Of a stretch of DNA of 28,192 nt, positions 17,099 to 24,012 are shown in pieces. A program made the translations under genes and the position numbers. The notes under the pieces are model-generated. The model was not told the DNA's origin and did not search any database. It was given only the letters and a program-made list of their open reading frames with translations. How positions within the stretch are numbered: position 1 is the first letter of the stretch; each line of letters starts with the position of its first letter. This DNA is from Prevotellaceae bacterium UBA2738 (lineage in GTDB: Bacteria; Bacteroidota; Bacteroidia; Bacteroidales; Bacteroidaceae): NCBI GenBank assembly GCA_002353585.1, contig DEJW01000007.1, positions 1-28,192 on the forward strand, read 5' to 3'.

Positions 17099-17923
17099 AT
17101 GAAAATTACAAAAACACGTTATCTGCATATTTTTACTGCCATAGTGATAGTGTTGGCTCTCTATCGCTGTGGTCATGATTTCACCTCTCCTGATAAGGCT
17201 ATCTCACTCAGTCAGGTGGAGGATAGTGCTGTGGTTGATACAGTACCAGAACTCAAGGCTGAGGATGCTGAAAAGGCTGAAGAAGTTAAGGCTGAAAAGA
17301 AGGAAGAAGCTGTTGCTGTGGTGGCTGAAACAAAGAGTGTAGCTAAGCCTCGTAAATGGCACAAAATCAATTCCGTACCAAGTTACAAGGATGCCTTTCC
17401 TGATAGCAATGAGGTGCAGTTGGTGTCAGCAAGAAAGTATGGTGTGAAGCCTGTGCAGAACCGTGCCGATGCTGAGAAGCGTAAGTCGGAACTGGTGTAT
17501 GTGGGAGCCAACCCTTATTTCCATGTTGACAAACTCAGGGAGAGCATCCCTTATCTGGTGCCTCGCGCCAATATTCTGTTGCAGGATATAGGTAAGGCTT
17601 TCTTCGACTCTCTATATGTAAAAGGTGTGCCTCTTCACCAGATTATCGTCACCAGTGTTCTTCGTTCTGAGGAGGATGTGGCTCGTTTGCGCCGTCATAA
17701 CCAGAATGCCAGCGATAATTCCTGTCACCGTTTTGGCACTACGTTTGATGTCTGCTACAATCGCTACCAGACGGTGCAGACTGACCAGAACCGTCGTCGT
17801 GCCGTTACTAACGACACGCTGAAGTGGATTCTCTCCGAGGTGCTTCGCGATATGCGCCAATCAAAGCGTTGCCACATAAAATATGAGGTGAAGCAAGGCT
17901 GTTTCCATATCACCGCAAGGTGA
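17099..17923 (+). CDS. Envelope protein with M15-like (DUF5715-type) peptidase domain
   Basis: The 274-residue protein has an N-terminal hydrophobic segment (about 8-22), which may be a signal anchor or signal peptide; a Cys at 24 follows but LYRC is not a good lipobox. A Lys/Glu/Ala/Val-rich stretch at about 50-80 looks disordered. The C-terminal domain carries TSVLRSEEDVARLRRHNQNA, then CHRFGTTFDV with His210 and Asp217, and CHIKYEVKQGCFHIT with Glu263 and His270. These match the zinc-site pattern SxHxxGxAxD ... E..H of the M15 D-Ala-D-Ala peptidase fold, and I believe this is the family Bacteroidetes genomes list as DUF5715. A role in cell-wall trimming is likely but inferred. It diverges from phoH and converges on pyrI through a shared terminator. 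Confidence 0.75.
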   Translation: MKITKTRYLHIFTAIVIVLALYRCGHDFTSPDKAISLSQVEDSAVVDTVPELKAEDAEKAEEVKAEKKEEAVAVVAETKSVAKPRKWHKINSVPSYKDAFPDSNEVQLVSARKYGVKPVQNRADAEKRKSELVYVGANPYFHVDKLRESIPYLVPRANILLQDIGKAFFDSLYVKGVPLHQIIVTSVLRSEEDVARLRRHNQNASDNSCHRFGTTFDVCYNRYQTVQTDQNRRRAVTNDTLKWILSEVLRDMRQSKRCHIKYEVKQGCFHITAR

Positions 17924-17933
17924 ACCCCAAAAT

Positions 17934-17969
17934 AAAAGGTGGGACTCTTAACAGAGCTCCACCTTTTTT
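17934..17969. terminator. Bidirectional terminator between the M15-like gene and pyrI
   Basis: A stem AAAAGGTGG (17934-17942) with CCACCTTTT (17959-17967), plus inner CTCT/AGAG, is flanked by T runs on both strands. It serves the + gene ending at 17923 and also lies over the last codons and stop of pyrI (17948-17950). Confidence 0.85.
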
Positions 17970-18400
17970 ATATTCTGTTCCTTATCGCAGTAGTGACATC
18001 TCACTGTGCCTGCTATCTTGTCCACGCTGAAGTAGGTCAGCATCGGCTCGTTATTGGTTATGCACTTAGGGTTGGTGCATCTTATTATACCATGCAGCTC
18101 GTCAGGTGTCTCCACCATCTTCTTCTCCACCACCTCATAGTCCTTGATGATGCTCAGCACCACCTTAGGCGCTACTACTGACAGACGTGATATCTCTTCG
18201 TTTGTAAAGAGTTTGTTCGTAGCCTTAATGATACCCTTCTTACCTACCTTGGCTGAGGCGTAGTTCATACCTATGGTGATAGGCTCAGTCAGTTCGTTGA
18301 GTTTCAGCAGCGATGCCACCTGGTAGGTCTTCTCTGCTGGTATGTGGTCTATTACGGTGCCATTCTCTATGGCAGCCACTAAGCGTTCTTTCTTGTTCAT
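17948..18400 (-). CDS. pyrI: Aspartate carbamoyltransferase regulatory subunit
   Basis: The 150-residue protein is the allosteric partner of PyrB. Its N-terminal nucleotide-binding part includes AIENGTVIDHI (10-20) and TIGMNYASAKVGKKGIIKA. The C-terminal zinc domain has Cys108, Cys113, Cys135 and Cys138 in CTNPKC and CHYC, the standard four. Length and order fit the E. coli type. The codons for the final residues lie within a terminator hairpin. It follows pyrB by 75 bases, a gap filled by a GTTCAA/hairpin repeat. Confidence 0.95.
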   Translation of the reverse strand: MNKKERLVAAIENGTVIDHIPAEKTYQVASLLKLNELTEPITIGMNYASAKVGKKGIIKATNKLFTNEEISRLSVVAPKVVLSIIKDYEVVEKKMVETPDELHGIIRCTNPKCITNNEPMLTYFSVDKIAGTVRCHYCDKEQNIKKVELC

Positions 18401-18411
18401 AGGGATTGTTA

Positions 18412-18472
18412 GTTCAAGTCGCGCTAAAGCGCTAGTTCAAGGGGTTCAAACGCGCTAAAGCGCTGGTTCAAG
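18412..18472. repeat. GTTCAA/hairpin repeat, copy 2 (pyrB-pyrI gap)
   Basis: Two direct copies of CGCGCTAAAGCGCT (18420-18433 and 18451-18464, period 31) each form a hairpin and are flanked by GTTCAAG words at 18412, 18435 and 18466. The segment from 18433 matches the minus strand at 14330-14350 for 21 bases. It separates two genes that are normally tightly linked. Confidence 0.85.
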
Positions 18473-18475
18473 AAT

Positions 18476-19423
18476 TCAATTAATAATCGTTTTGTCTTTC
18501 TTAATGTCCTCAAGCGTTATTCCCAGACATTTGCAGAAGATAGCCTCTCTGGCGTATAGTCCGTTCTGCGCCTGTTGTATGTAGTATGCGTGTGGGTCGT
18601 CATCCACGTCGTATGCTATCTCGTTCACTCTTGGCAGTGGGTGCAGAATCTTCATATTCTCCTTCGTCTTGCCCAGCATGGCACGGTTGAGTATATACAC
18701 ATTCTTCACCCTCTCATATTCCATGAGGTCTGAGAATCTCTCCTTCTGCACTCGTGTCATGTAGATAATGTCAGCATCGGCTATCACATCCTCGTTGAAT
18801 GCTGTGTGCTCTATAAACTTCACTCCGTGCTCCTTGCAGTATAGCTTATACTCCTGAGGCATAGCCAGTTCTTTAGGTGCCACAAAGTGGAAGGTGGGGT
18901 TGAAGTGTCTCATCGCCATTATCAGCGAGTGCACCGTTCTACCATATTTCAGGTCGCCCACCAGATAGATGTTCAGGTTTTCCAGTGTGCCCTGTGTCTT
19001 GTATATAGAGTATAGGTCGAGCAGGCACTGTGAGGGGTGCATGTGGGCTCCGTCGCCAGCGTTCACTATAGGTATCGGGGCTATCTCTGAGGCATACTGT
19101 GCTGCTCCCTCTATATAGTGGCGCATAGCTATGATGTCTGCATAGTTGCTCACCATCAGTATGGTGTCTTTCAGCGTCTCGCCCTTGGTGGTACTGGTCA
19201 CCTTGGCATCGCTGAATCCTATCACTCGTGCGCCCAGACGGTTGGCAGCTGTTTCAAATGACAGTCTGGTTCGGGTGCTTGGTTCAAAGAATAGGGTAGC
19301 CACTACTTTCCCCTTAAGTAGCTCACGGTTAGGGTGTTTCTCAAACTCTTCCGCCATCGCTATCATGTACATTATATCGTCCTTTGAAAGGTTGGCGATG
19401 GTTACGAAATCTTGCTTTTCCAT
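18476..19423 (-). CDS. pyrB: Aspartate carbamoyltransferase catalytic subunit
   Basis: The 315-residue protein (from the ATG at 19423) condenses carbamoyl phosphate with aspartate in pyrimidine synthesis. It has FFEPSTRTRLSFE (carbamoyl-phosphate loop, STRTR at 49-53), TTKGETLKD (the 80s loop, Lys80), and HPLPRVNEI near the C-terminus. The frame can be extended by 33 residues to 19522, but that part is Lys/Phe-rich, runs into the PBP1A promoter region and has no family match, so the ATG giving MEKQDFVTIANLS is preferred. PyrI follows on the same strand. Confidence 0.95.
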   Translation of the reverse strand: MEKQDFVTIANLSKDDIMYMIAMAEEFEKHPNRELLKGKVVATLFFEPSTRTRLSFETAANRLGARVIGFSDAKVTSTTKGETLKDTILMVSNYADIIAMRHYIEGAAQYASEIAPIPIVNAGDGAHMHPSQCLLDLYSIYKTQGTLENLNIYLVGDLKYGRTVHSLIMAMRHFNPTFHFVAPKELAMPQEYKLYCKEHGVKFIEHTAFNEDVIADADIIYMTRVQKERFSDLMEYERVKNVYILNRAMLGKTKENMKILHPLPRVNEIAYDVDDDPHAYYIQQAQNGLYAREAIFCKCLGITLEDIKKDKTIIN

Positions 19424-19511
19424 TTGTCGGTTTGAAAGATGAATAATAGTATTTGAGTGCGAAGTTAAGATTTTTTTTTCTAAAAACTGCATTTTTCTCA
19501 AAGTTTTATTG

Positions 19512-19519
19512 TATTTTTG
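19512..19519 (+). promoter_or_regulatory. -7 box of the PBP1A gene
   Basis: TATTTTTG in the context GTATTTTTGCA matches the -7 consensus. Transcription would start near 19525, which excludes the upstream start at 19453 and supports the ATG at 19546. A good -33 box is not seen. Confidence 0.55.
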
Positions 19520-19545
19520 CATTCCAGAAGTGTTTTTTATTTAAA

Positions 19546-21858
19546 ATGAGACGGAAATTCGTACTTTTTCTTTGGAAAATGATAGCAGCAGGAGTGCTCC
19601 TGGTGCTCGTTCTCTTCACCTTGATCTGGAACGGATGGATAGGCTATATGCCTGATATGGAGGATTTGCAGAATCCTATCGACAGGTATGCCACCCAGAT
19701 ATATAGTGCTGACGGCAAGGTCATTGGCACATGGAACCAGGATAGGGAGAATCGTGTGCATGTCAGCTTCGACAAGATTTCTCCTTATGTGGTGCAGGCT
19801 CTTGTTGCCACAGAGGATGTGCGCTATTACGAACACTCTGGTATCGATTTCATTGCCCTCAGTCGTGCTATCGTCAAGCGCGGACTCATGGGGCAGCAGA
19901 GTGCTGGTGGTGGTTCCACCATTACCCAGCAGCTTGCCAAGCAGCTGTATTCAGGTAAGGCTCACAGTACCTTTGAACGTCTGCTGCAAAAACCCATAGA
20001 GTGGGTGATAGCCATTAAGCTGGAGCGCAATTTCACAAAGGAAGAGATTGTGATGATGTATCTCAACCAGTTCGACTTCCTGCATAATGCCGTGGGCATC
20101 AAGACTGCTGCTAACACCTATTTCAGCAAGGAGCCTTCCGACCTCACCCTTGAGGAGGCTGCTATGCTCATTGGCTTGTGCAAGAACCCTTCTTATTTCA
20201 ATCCTGTTCGTCACGAACAGCGTTGTCAGGAGCGTCGTAATGTGGTTCTGCAACAGATGGAGAAGGCTGGCTACATCTCTCACGACCAGTGTGTCGAGAC
20301 GGCTTCCAAACCTATCGAACTCAAGTTCCATCGCACTGACCATAAGGATGGCACAGCTCCTTATTTCCGCGAGTACCTGCGTCGCTATCTTATGGCTAAC
20401 AAGCCTGAGCGCTCTAACTATCCTTCATGGCAAAATGTGCAGTATGTCATCGACTCCATAGCCTGGGAGCAAGACCCTCTCTATGGCTGGTGCAACAAGA
20501 ATCTCAAGAAAGACGGTACACCTTATAATATATACAAGGATGGCTTGAAGGTGTTCACCACCCTCGACTCTCGCATGCAGCAGTATGCTGAGGATGCTGT
20601 CTATGCCCATGTGGCTAAATACCTGCAACCTGCCTTTAATAGGGAGAATCGTCATAAGCCTAATGCCCCCTTCACTGACCAGCTCACACCTAAGGAGGTG
20701 CGACAGATTCTCAATCGCTCCATCGTGCAGAGCGACCGCTATCGCAACATGAAGGCTGCTGGCTATTCTGAGGAGGAGATTCGTGAGTCGTTTAAGAAGA
20801 AGACTGAGATGACCGTCTTCTCTTATAATGGCGAGATAGATACCGTTATGACTCCTCTCGACTCCATTCGCTACTACAAGTCTTTCCTGCGTGCTGGCTT
20901 CTGCAGCATGGATGTTAAGACTGGTGCCGTCAAGGCTTATGTGGGTGGCTTGGACTTTACCCATTTCCAGTATGACATGGTGATGGAGGGTCGCCGTCAG
21001 GTGGGTTCTACCATCAAACCGTTCCTCTACTCTCTGGCTATGGAGAACGGCTTCTCGCCTTGCGACTATGCCCCTAATGTTCAGCAGACCTACATAGTGG
21101 CTGGCAAACCTTGGACTCCACGTAATGCCTCTCACTCTCGCTATGGTCAGAGTGTTACCCTCAAGTGGGGCTTGGCTCAGTCTAACAACTGGATTTCTGC
21201 CTACCTCATGTCTAAACTCGACCCTCAGCAGTTCGTTCAGCTGTTGCATGAATATGGCATCATCAATCCTGACATCCACCCATCCATGTCCTTGTGTCTC
21301 GGACCTTGCGACATCACCGTTGGCGAGATGGTCAGTGCCTACACTGCCTTTGCCAATCATGGCATACGCTGTGCTCCGCTCTTCGTCACTCGCATCGAGG
21401 ATAGCAACGGTCAGGTGGTGGCTCACTTCGAACCTCGTGTCAATGAGGTAATCTCTGAGGAATCTTCCTTCAAGATGCTCATCCTCCTGCAAGGGGTGGT
21501 TGACGGAGGTACTGGTAGCCGTCTGCGTTTCAAGTACAACGTCAATGCCCAGATGGGTGGCAAGACTGGTACCACCAACCGTAACTCCGATGCCTGGTTC
21601 ATGGCTGTTACGCCTGACCTCGTCAGCGGTATGTGGGTAGGTGGCGAGGATCGCGATATCCACTTCGACTCCATGGCTATGGGTCAGGGTGCCACCATGG
21701 CTCTGCCTATCTATGCCTATTATATTAAAAAGGTGTATGCCAACGAGGCTTTGCCTTACAAGGCTGATGCCATCTTCGACATGCCTGAAGACTTCGATGG
21801 CTGTAGCAGGGCAGTGGATGTTGACGACTTCATGGATATTGAGGATGTGTATGAGTAG
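19546..21858 (+). CDS. Penicillin-binding protein 1A
   Basis: The 770-residue protein is a class A PBP, both glycosyltransferase and transpeptidase, anchored in the inner membrane by one helix at about residues 14-27. The GT51 domain has ATEDVRYYEHSGID (catalytic Glu90), GGGSTITQQLAKQL and RNFTKEEIVMMYLNQ. The transpeptidase has Ser488 and Lys491 in GSTIKP, SNN at 546-548 and KTG at 673-675. The frame extends to 19453, but the promoter lies inside that extension, so I chose the ATG at 19546 (MRRKFVLFLWKM). The stop codon TAG is the start of a heptamer array. It diverges from pyrB. Confidence 0.92.
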   Translation: MRRKFVLFLWKMIAAGVLLVLVLFTLIWNGWIGYMPDMEDLQNPIDRYATQIYSADGKVIGTWNQDRENRVHVSFDKISPYVVQALVATEDVRYYEHSGIDFIALSRAIVKRGLMGQQSAGGGSTITQQLAKQLYSGKAHSTFERLLQKPIEWVIAIKLERNFTKEEIVMMYLNQFDFLHNAVGIKTAANTYFSKEPSDLTLEEAAMLIGLCKNPSYFNPVRHEQRCQERRNVVLQQMEKAGYISHDQCVETASKPIELKFHRTDHKDGTAPYFREYLRRYLMANKPERSNYPSWQNVQYVIDSIAWEQDPLYGWCNKNLKKDGTPYNIYKDGLKVFTTLDSRMQQYAEDAVYAHVAKYLQPAFNRENRHKPNAPFTDQLTPKEVRQILNRSIVQSDRYRNMKAAGYSEEEIRESFKKKTEMTVFSYNGEIDTVMTPLDSIRYYKSFLRAGFCSMDVKTGAVKAYVGGLDFTHFQYDMVMEGRRQVGSTIKPFLYSLAMENGFSPCDYAPNVQQTYIVAGKPWTPRNASHSRYGQSVTLKWGLAQSNNWISAYLMSKLDPQQFVQLLHEYGIINPDIHPSMSLCLGPCDITVGEMVSAYTAFANHGIRCAPLFVTRIEDSNGQVVAHFEPRVNEVISEESSFKMLILLQGVVDGGTGSRLRFKYNVNAQMGGKTGTTNRNSDAWFMAVTPDLVSGMWVGGEDRDIHFDSMAMGQGATMALPIYAYYIKKVYANEALPYKADAIFDMPEDFDGCSRAVDVDDFMDIEDVYE

Positions 21859-21890
21859 TTTAGAGTTTACAGTTTAGAGTTTAGAGTTAA
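21856..21890. repeat. Heptamer array NAGTTTA at the PBP1A stop codon
   Basis: Five units, TAGTTTA, GAGTTTA, CAGTTTA, GAGTTTA and GAGTTAA, run without gaps. The first three bases are the stop codon of the PBP1A gene. A second array of CTTTCAA type follows 22 bases later. Confidence 0.85.
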
Positions 21891-21911
21891 AATATCTTAA
21901 AGAAAATATAA

Positions 21912-21939
21912 CTTTCAATTCTCAACTCTCAACTTTCAA
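21912..21939. repeat. Heptamer array before uxaC
   Basis: Four heptamers, CTTTCAA, TTCTCAA, CTCTCAA and CTTTCAA, end ten bases before the uxaC -7 box. The position relative to the -7 box is the same as in the arrays before the two tRNA genes. Confidence 0.8.
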
Positions 21940-21957
21940 CTTTTCTTCGTACTTTTG
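21927..21957 (+). promoter_or_regulatory. Promoter of uxaC
   Basis: TACTTTTG at 21950-21957 in the context GTACTTTTGCA is a full -7 box. TCTC at 21927-21930, 19 bases upstream within the heptamer array, is a weak -33 match in the same register as TTTC in the tRNA promoters. The leader to the ATG at 22006 would be about 43 bases. Confidence 0.65.
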
Positions 21958-22005
21958 CACCTACGATTAAATCTAAGATAATCACTACATCTTAATTACA
22001 AAAAT

Positions 22006-23421
22006 ATGAAAAAGTTTAACGACAAGGATTTCCTTCTGGAAACCGAAACCGCAAAGGATCTTTACCACAATCATGCGGCTAAGATGCCTATCATCGACTA
22101 TCACTGTCACCTCATCCCTCAGATGGTAGCAGAGAACAAGAAGTTTGAGTCTATTGCACAGATTTGGCTCATGGGCGACCACTACAAGTGGCGTGCTATG
22201 CGTTCAAACGGTATTGACGAGAAGTATTGCACAGGCAAGGACACCACTGACTGGGAGAAGTTTGAGAAGTGGGCTGAAACAGTGCCTTACACCTTCCGTA
22301 ACCCTCTCTATCACTGGACTCACCTCGAGCTCAAGACTGCTTTCGGTATCGATAAGCTCCTCAACCCTGAGACAGCTAAGGAGATCTACGACAAGTGTAA
22401 CGATATGATCAAGAACGAGGACCGTTTCTGTCCTCGTGGCATGATGGAACACTATAACGTAGAGGTTGTATGCACCACTGACGACCCTGCTGACTCTCTC
22501 GAGTGGCACAAGATTGTCAAGGACGACCCAACAGCCAAGACTCGTATGCTCCCAACATGGCGTCCTGACGCTGGCATGAACATCGAGGCTGCTACATGGT
22601 GTGACTATATCAAGAAGCTCTCTCAGGTTTCAGGTGTTAACATCACTGGCTTCGCTGAGCTCAATGAGGCTCTGCAGAAGCGTCACGACTTCTTCGAGTC
22701 TATGGGCTGTAAGCTCTCTGACCATGGCATCGAGGAGTTCTATGATGAGCCATATACTGATGCTGAGGTTGATGCTATCATGAAGAAGGCTCTCGCTGGC
22801 AATGCTCTCACCGTTGAAGAGCAGCGTAAGTATAAGCACGCTTACATGAAGGAGCAGGGCAAGATGGACTATGCTTCAGGCTGGGCACAGCAGTACCACT
22901 ATGGTGCTATCCGTAACAACAACTCTAAGATGTTCGCTAAGCTCGGTCCTGACACAGGTTTCGATTCTATCGGCGAGTTCACCACAGCTAAGGCTATGAG
23001 CCACTTCCTCGACGAACTCAACTCTGAGGGCAAGCTCGCTAAGACTATCCTCTACTGTCTTAACCCATCTGCTAACGAGGTTATCGCTACCATGCTGGGC
23101 AACTTCCAGGATGGCTCTGTAGCTGGTAAGATACAGTTCGGTTCAGGCTGGTGGTTCCTCGATCAGAAGGACGGTATGGAGAAGCAGATGAACGCTCTCT
23201 CAGTGCTCGGCTTGCTCTCTCGCTTCGTAGGTATGCTGACCGACTCACGTTCGTTCCTCTCTTACCCACGTCACGAGTACTTCCGTCGCACCCTCTGTAA
23301 CCTCGTCGGCAACGACATCGAGGCTGGTCTCATACCATTCGAGGGCTACGAGAAGCAGCGCGTTTACCAGATGATTGAAGACATCTGCTACAACAACGCT
23401 AAGAACTTCTTCCAGTTCTAA
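22006..23421 (+). CDS. uxaC: Uronate (glucuronate) isomerase
   Basis: The 471-residue protein converts D-glucuronate to D-fructuronate and D-galacturonate to D-tagaturonate in the cytoplasm. It has the UxaC N-terminus with IIDYHCHLIPQ (His33, His35), GDHYKWRAMRSNGI, TDDPADSLEWH, and the C-terminal HEYFRRTLCNLVGND; the length is standard. It has its own heptamer-array promoter and a strong terminator, so it is probably a single-gene unit. Other uronate genes are absent from the window, but the pectinesterase-like gene about 3 kb downstream acts on a source of galacturonate. Confidence 0.95.
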   Translation: MKKFNDKDFLLETETAKDLYHNHAAKMPIIDYHCHLIPQMVAENKKFESIAQIWLMGDHYKWRAMRSNGIDEKYCTGKDTTDWEKFEKWAETVPYTFRNPLYHWTHLELKTAFGIDKLLNPETAKEIYDKCNDMIKNEDRFCPRGMMEHYNVEVVCTTDDPADSLEWHKIVKDDPTAKTRMLPTWRPDAGMNIEAATWCDYIKKLSQVSGVNITGFAELNEALQKRHDFFESMGCKLSDHGIEEFYDEPYTDAEVDAIMKKALAGNALTVEEQRKYKHAYMKEQGKMDYASGWAQQYHYGAIRNNNSKMFAKLGPDTGFDSIGEFTTAKAMSHFLDELNSEGKLAKTILYCLNPSANEVIATMLGNFQDGSVAGKIQFGSGWWFLDQKDGMEKQMNALSVLGLLSRFVGMLTDSRSFLSYPRHEYFRRTLCNLVGNDIEAGLIPFEGYEKQRVYQMIEDICYNNAKNFFQF

Positions 23422-23489
23422 TATTATAATAATGTATTGAGAATAGTAGTAATTTTTTTCAATAATATTAGATTTAGGTTTTAGACTTT

Positions 23490-23526
23490 GGGCTCCTTAC
23501 CGTGAGGTTAGGAGCCCTTTCTTTTT
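23490..23526 (+). terminator. Intrinsic terminator of uxaC
   Basis: A perfect 8-bp stem, GGGCTCCT (23490-23497) with AGGAGCCC (23510-23517), extended by ACC/GGT, is followed by TTTCTTTTT. It lies 69 bases after the uxaC stop. Confidence 0.85.
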
Positions 23527-23540
23527 GGTTTTTTGGTTTT

Positions 23541-23611
23541 CGTTCCCGTTCCCGTTCTCGTGTTGTCCTAGTTGCCTTTTATCTTTAACCGTTAACCTTT
23601 AACCTTTAACC
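23541..23611. repeat. Tandem short repeats after uxaC
   Basis: Three hexamer-like units GTTCCC, GTTCCC, GTTCTC (23542-23559) are followed by TGTTGTCCTAGTTG (23561-23574, repeated exactly at 26134-26147). Then come four heptamers of CTTTAAC type (23583-23610, second unit CGTTAAC). A small hairpin, CTCGC-ATCA-GCGAG, follows at about 23621-23634. Confidence 0.7.
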
Positions 23612-23666
23612 ATTATTGTCCTCGCATCAGCGAGTCTTCTGTTAATAAACCCTAAAATCGGAAAAA

Positions 23667-23694
23667 CTTTCAACTTTCAACTTTCAACTTTCAA
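23667..23694. repeat. Heptamer array before tRNA-Pro
   Basis: Four perfect CTTTCAA units lie within the 80-bp module 23641-23720 that is shared, inverted and with 5 mismatches, with 10482-10561 upstream of tRNA-Lys. Confidence 0.9.
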
Positions 23695-23712
23695 CTTTTT
23701 TTAGTACCTTTG
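23682..23712 (+). promoter_or_regulatory. Promoter of tRNA-Pro
   Basis: TACCTTTG at 23705-23712 (GTACCTTTGCA) is the -7 box. TTTC at 23682-23685, 19 bases upstream and inside the third heptamer, is a one-off -33 box. The tRNA begins 28 bases after the -7 box. Confidence 0.7.
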
Positions 23713-23740
23713 CACTCGCATTTGAAAAAACAAGTGTATC

Positions 23741-23813
23741 CGGGGTGTAGCGCAGTTGGTAGCGTTCCTGGTTTGGGACCAGGCTGTCGCAGGTTCGAGT
23801 CCTGTCACCCCGA
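23741..23813 (+). tRNA. tRNA-Pro (anticodon TGG)
   Basis: A 73-base cloverleaf with acceptor arms CGGGGTG and CACCCCG and discriminator A. The D-arm is AGCGCAGTTGGTAGCG, the anticodon stem-loop CCTGG-TTTGGGA-CCAGG gives TGG, and the T-arm contains GGTTCGAGTCC. No CCA is encoded. A terminator follows at 23818. Confidence 0.95.
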
Positions 23814-23817
23814 CATC

Positions 23818-23851
23818 AAAAAGGAGCATCTCGAAAGAGGCGCTCCTTTTT
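23818..23851 (+). terminator. Intrinsic terminator of tRNA-Pro
   Basis: A stem AAAAAGGAGC (23818-23827) with GCTCCTTTTT (23842-23851) encloses an inner CTC-GAAA-GAG hairpin, with a T run at the 3' side. It begins five bases after the tRNA. Confidence 0.85.
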
Positions 23852-23869
23852 GCATTAAGCCACCATTGG

Positions 23870-23988
23870 TTTTCGTAGCGAGCCCTGCTCGCGTATCGTA
23901 GCAACCTTTGGTTGCGTATCGTAGTGAGCCCTGCTCACGTATCGTAGCACCTTTGGTGCGTATCGTAGTGGCTTTGCCACGTATCGTC
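23870..23988. repeat. TCGTAG-linked hairpin array 2
   Basis: TTTTCGTAG is followed by five hairpins at a 22-23 base period. The hairpins are CGAGCCCTGCTCG (23879), GCAACCTTTGGTTGC (23901), TGAGCCCTGCTCA (23925), GCACCTTTGGTGC (23947) and GTGGCTTTGCCAC (23968). Each pair is joined by CGTATCGTAG. The stems change in a paired way while the linker and 3-base loop (CCT or TTT) stay constant. The array lies just before leuB and would add a false 35-residue N-terminus to it if the longest frame were used. Confidence 0.92.
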
Positions 23989-24012
23989 TTTAATTTATTA
24001 AACCATATAGTT

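Noticed and set aside
19460..19467. pyrB promoter, TAACTTCG on the minus strand
   Set aside because: It deviates from TAnnTTTG in the core and no TTTG is found at 19-20 bases; too weak to list.
19453..19545. Longer start for the PBP1A protein
   Set aside because: A -7 box lies within this stretch, and the extension is Phe/Lys-rich without family support.
20425..21663. Open frame of 412 codons antisense to the PBP1A gene
   Set aside because: It lies within a well-supported PBP1A gene with intact catalytic motifs, has no family resemblance, and is explained by codon bias of the real gene.
23870..23988. Possible CRISPR array
   Set aside because: The constant part is only about 10 bases, the variable parts are palindromes of 11-15 bases, and no cas genes are present.
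23908..24012. N-terminal extension of LeuB by 35 residues
   Set aside because: The extension only translates the TCGTAG hairpin array; the family start is at 24013.
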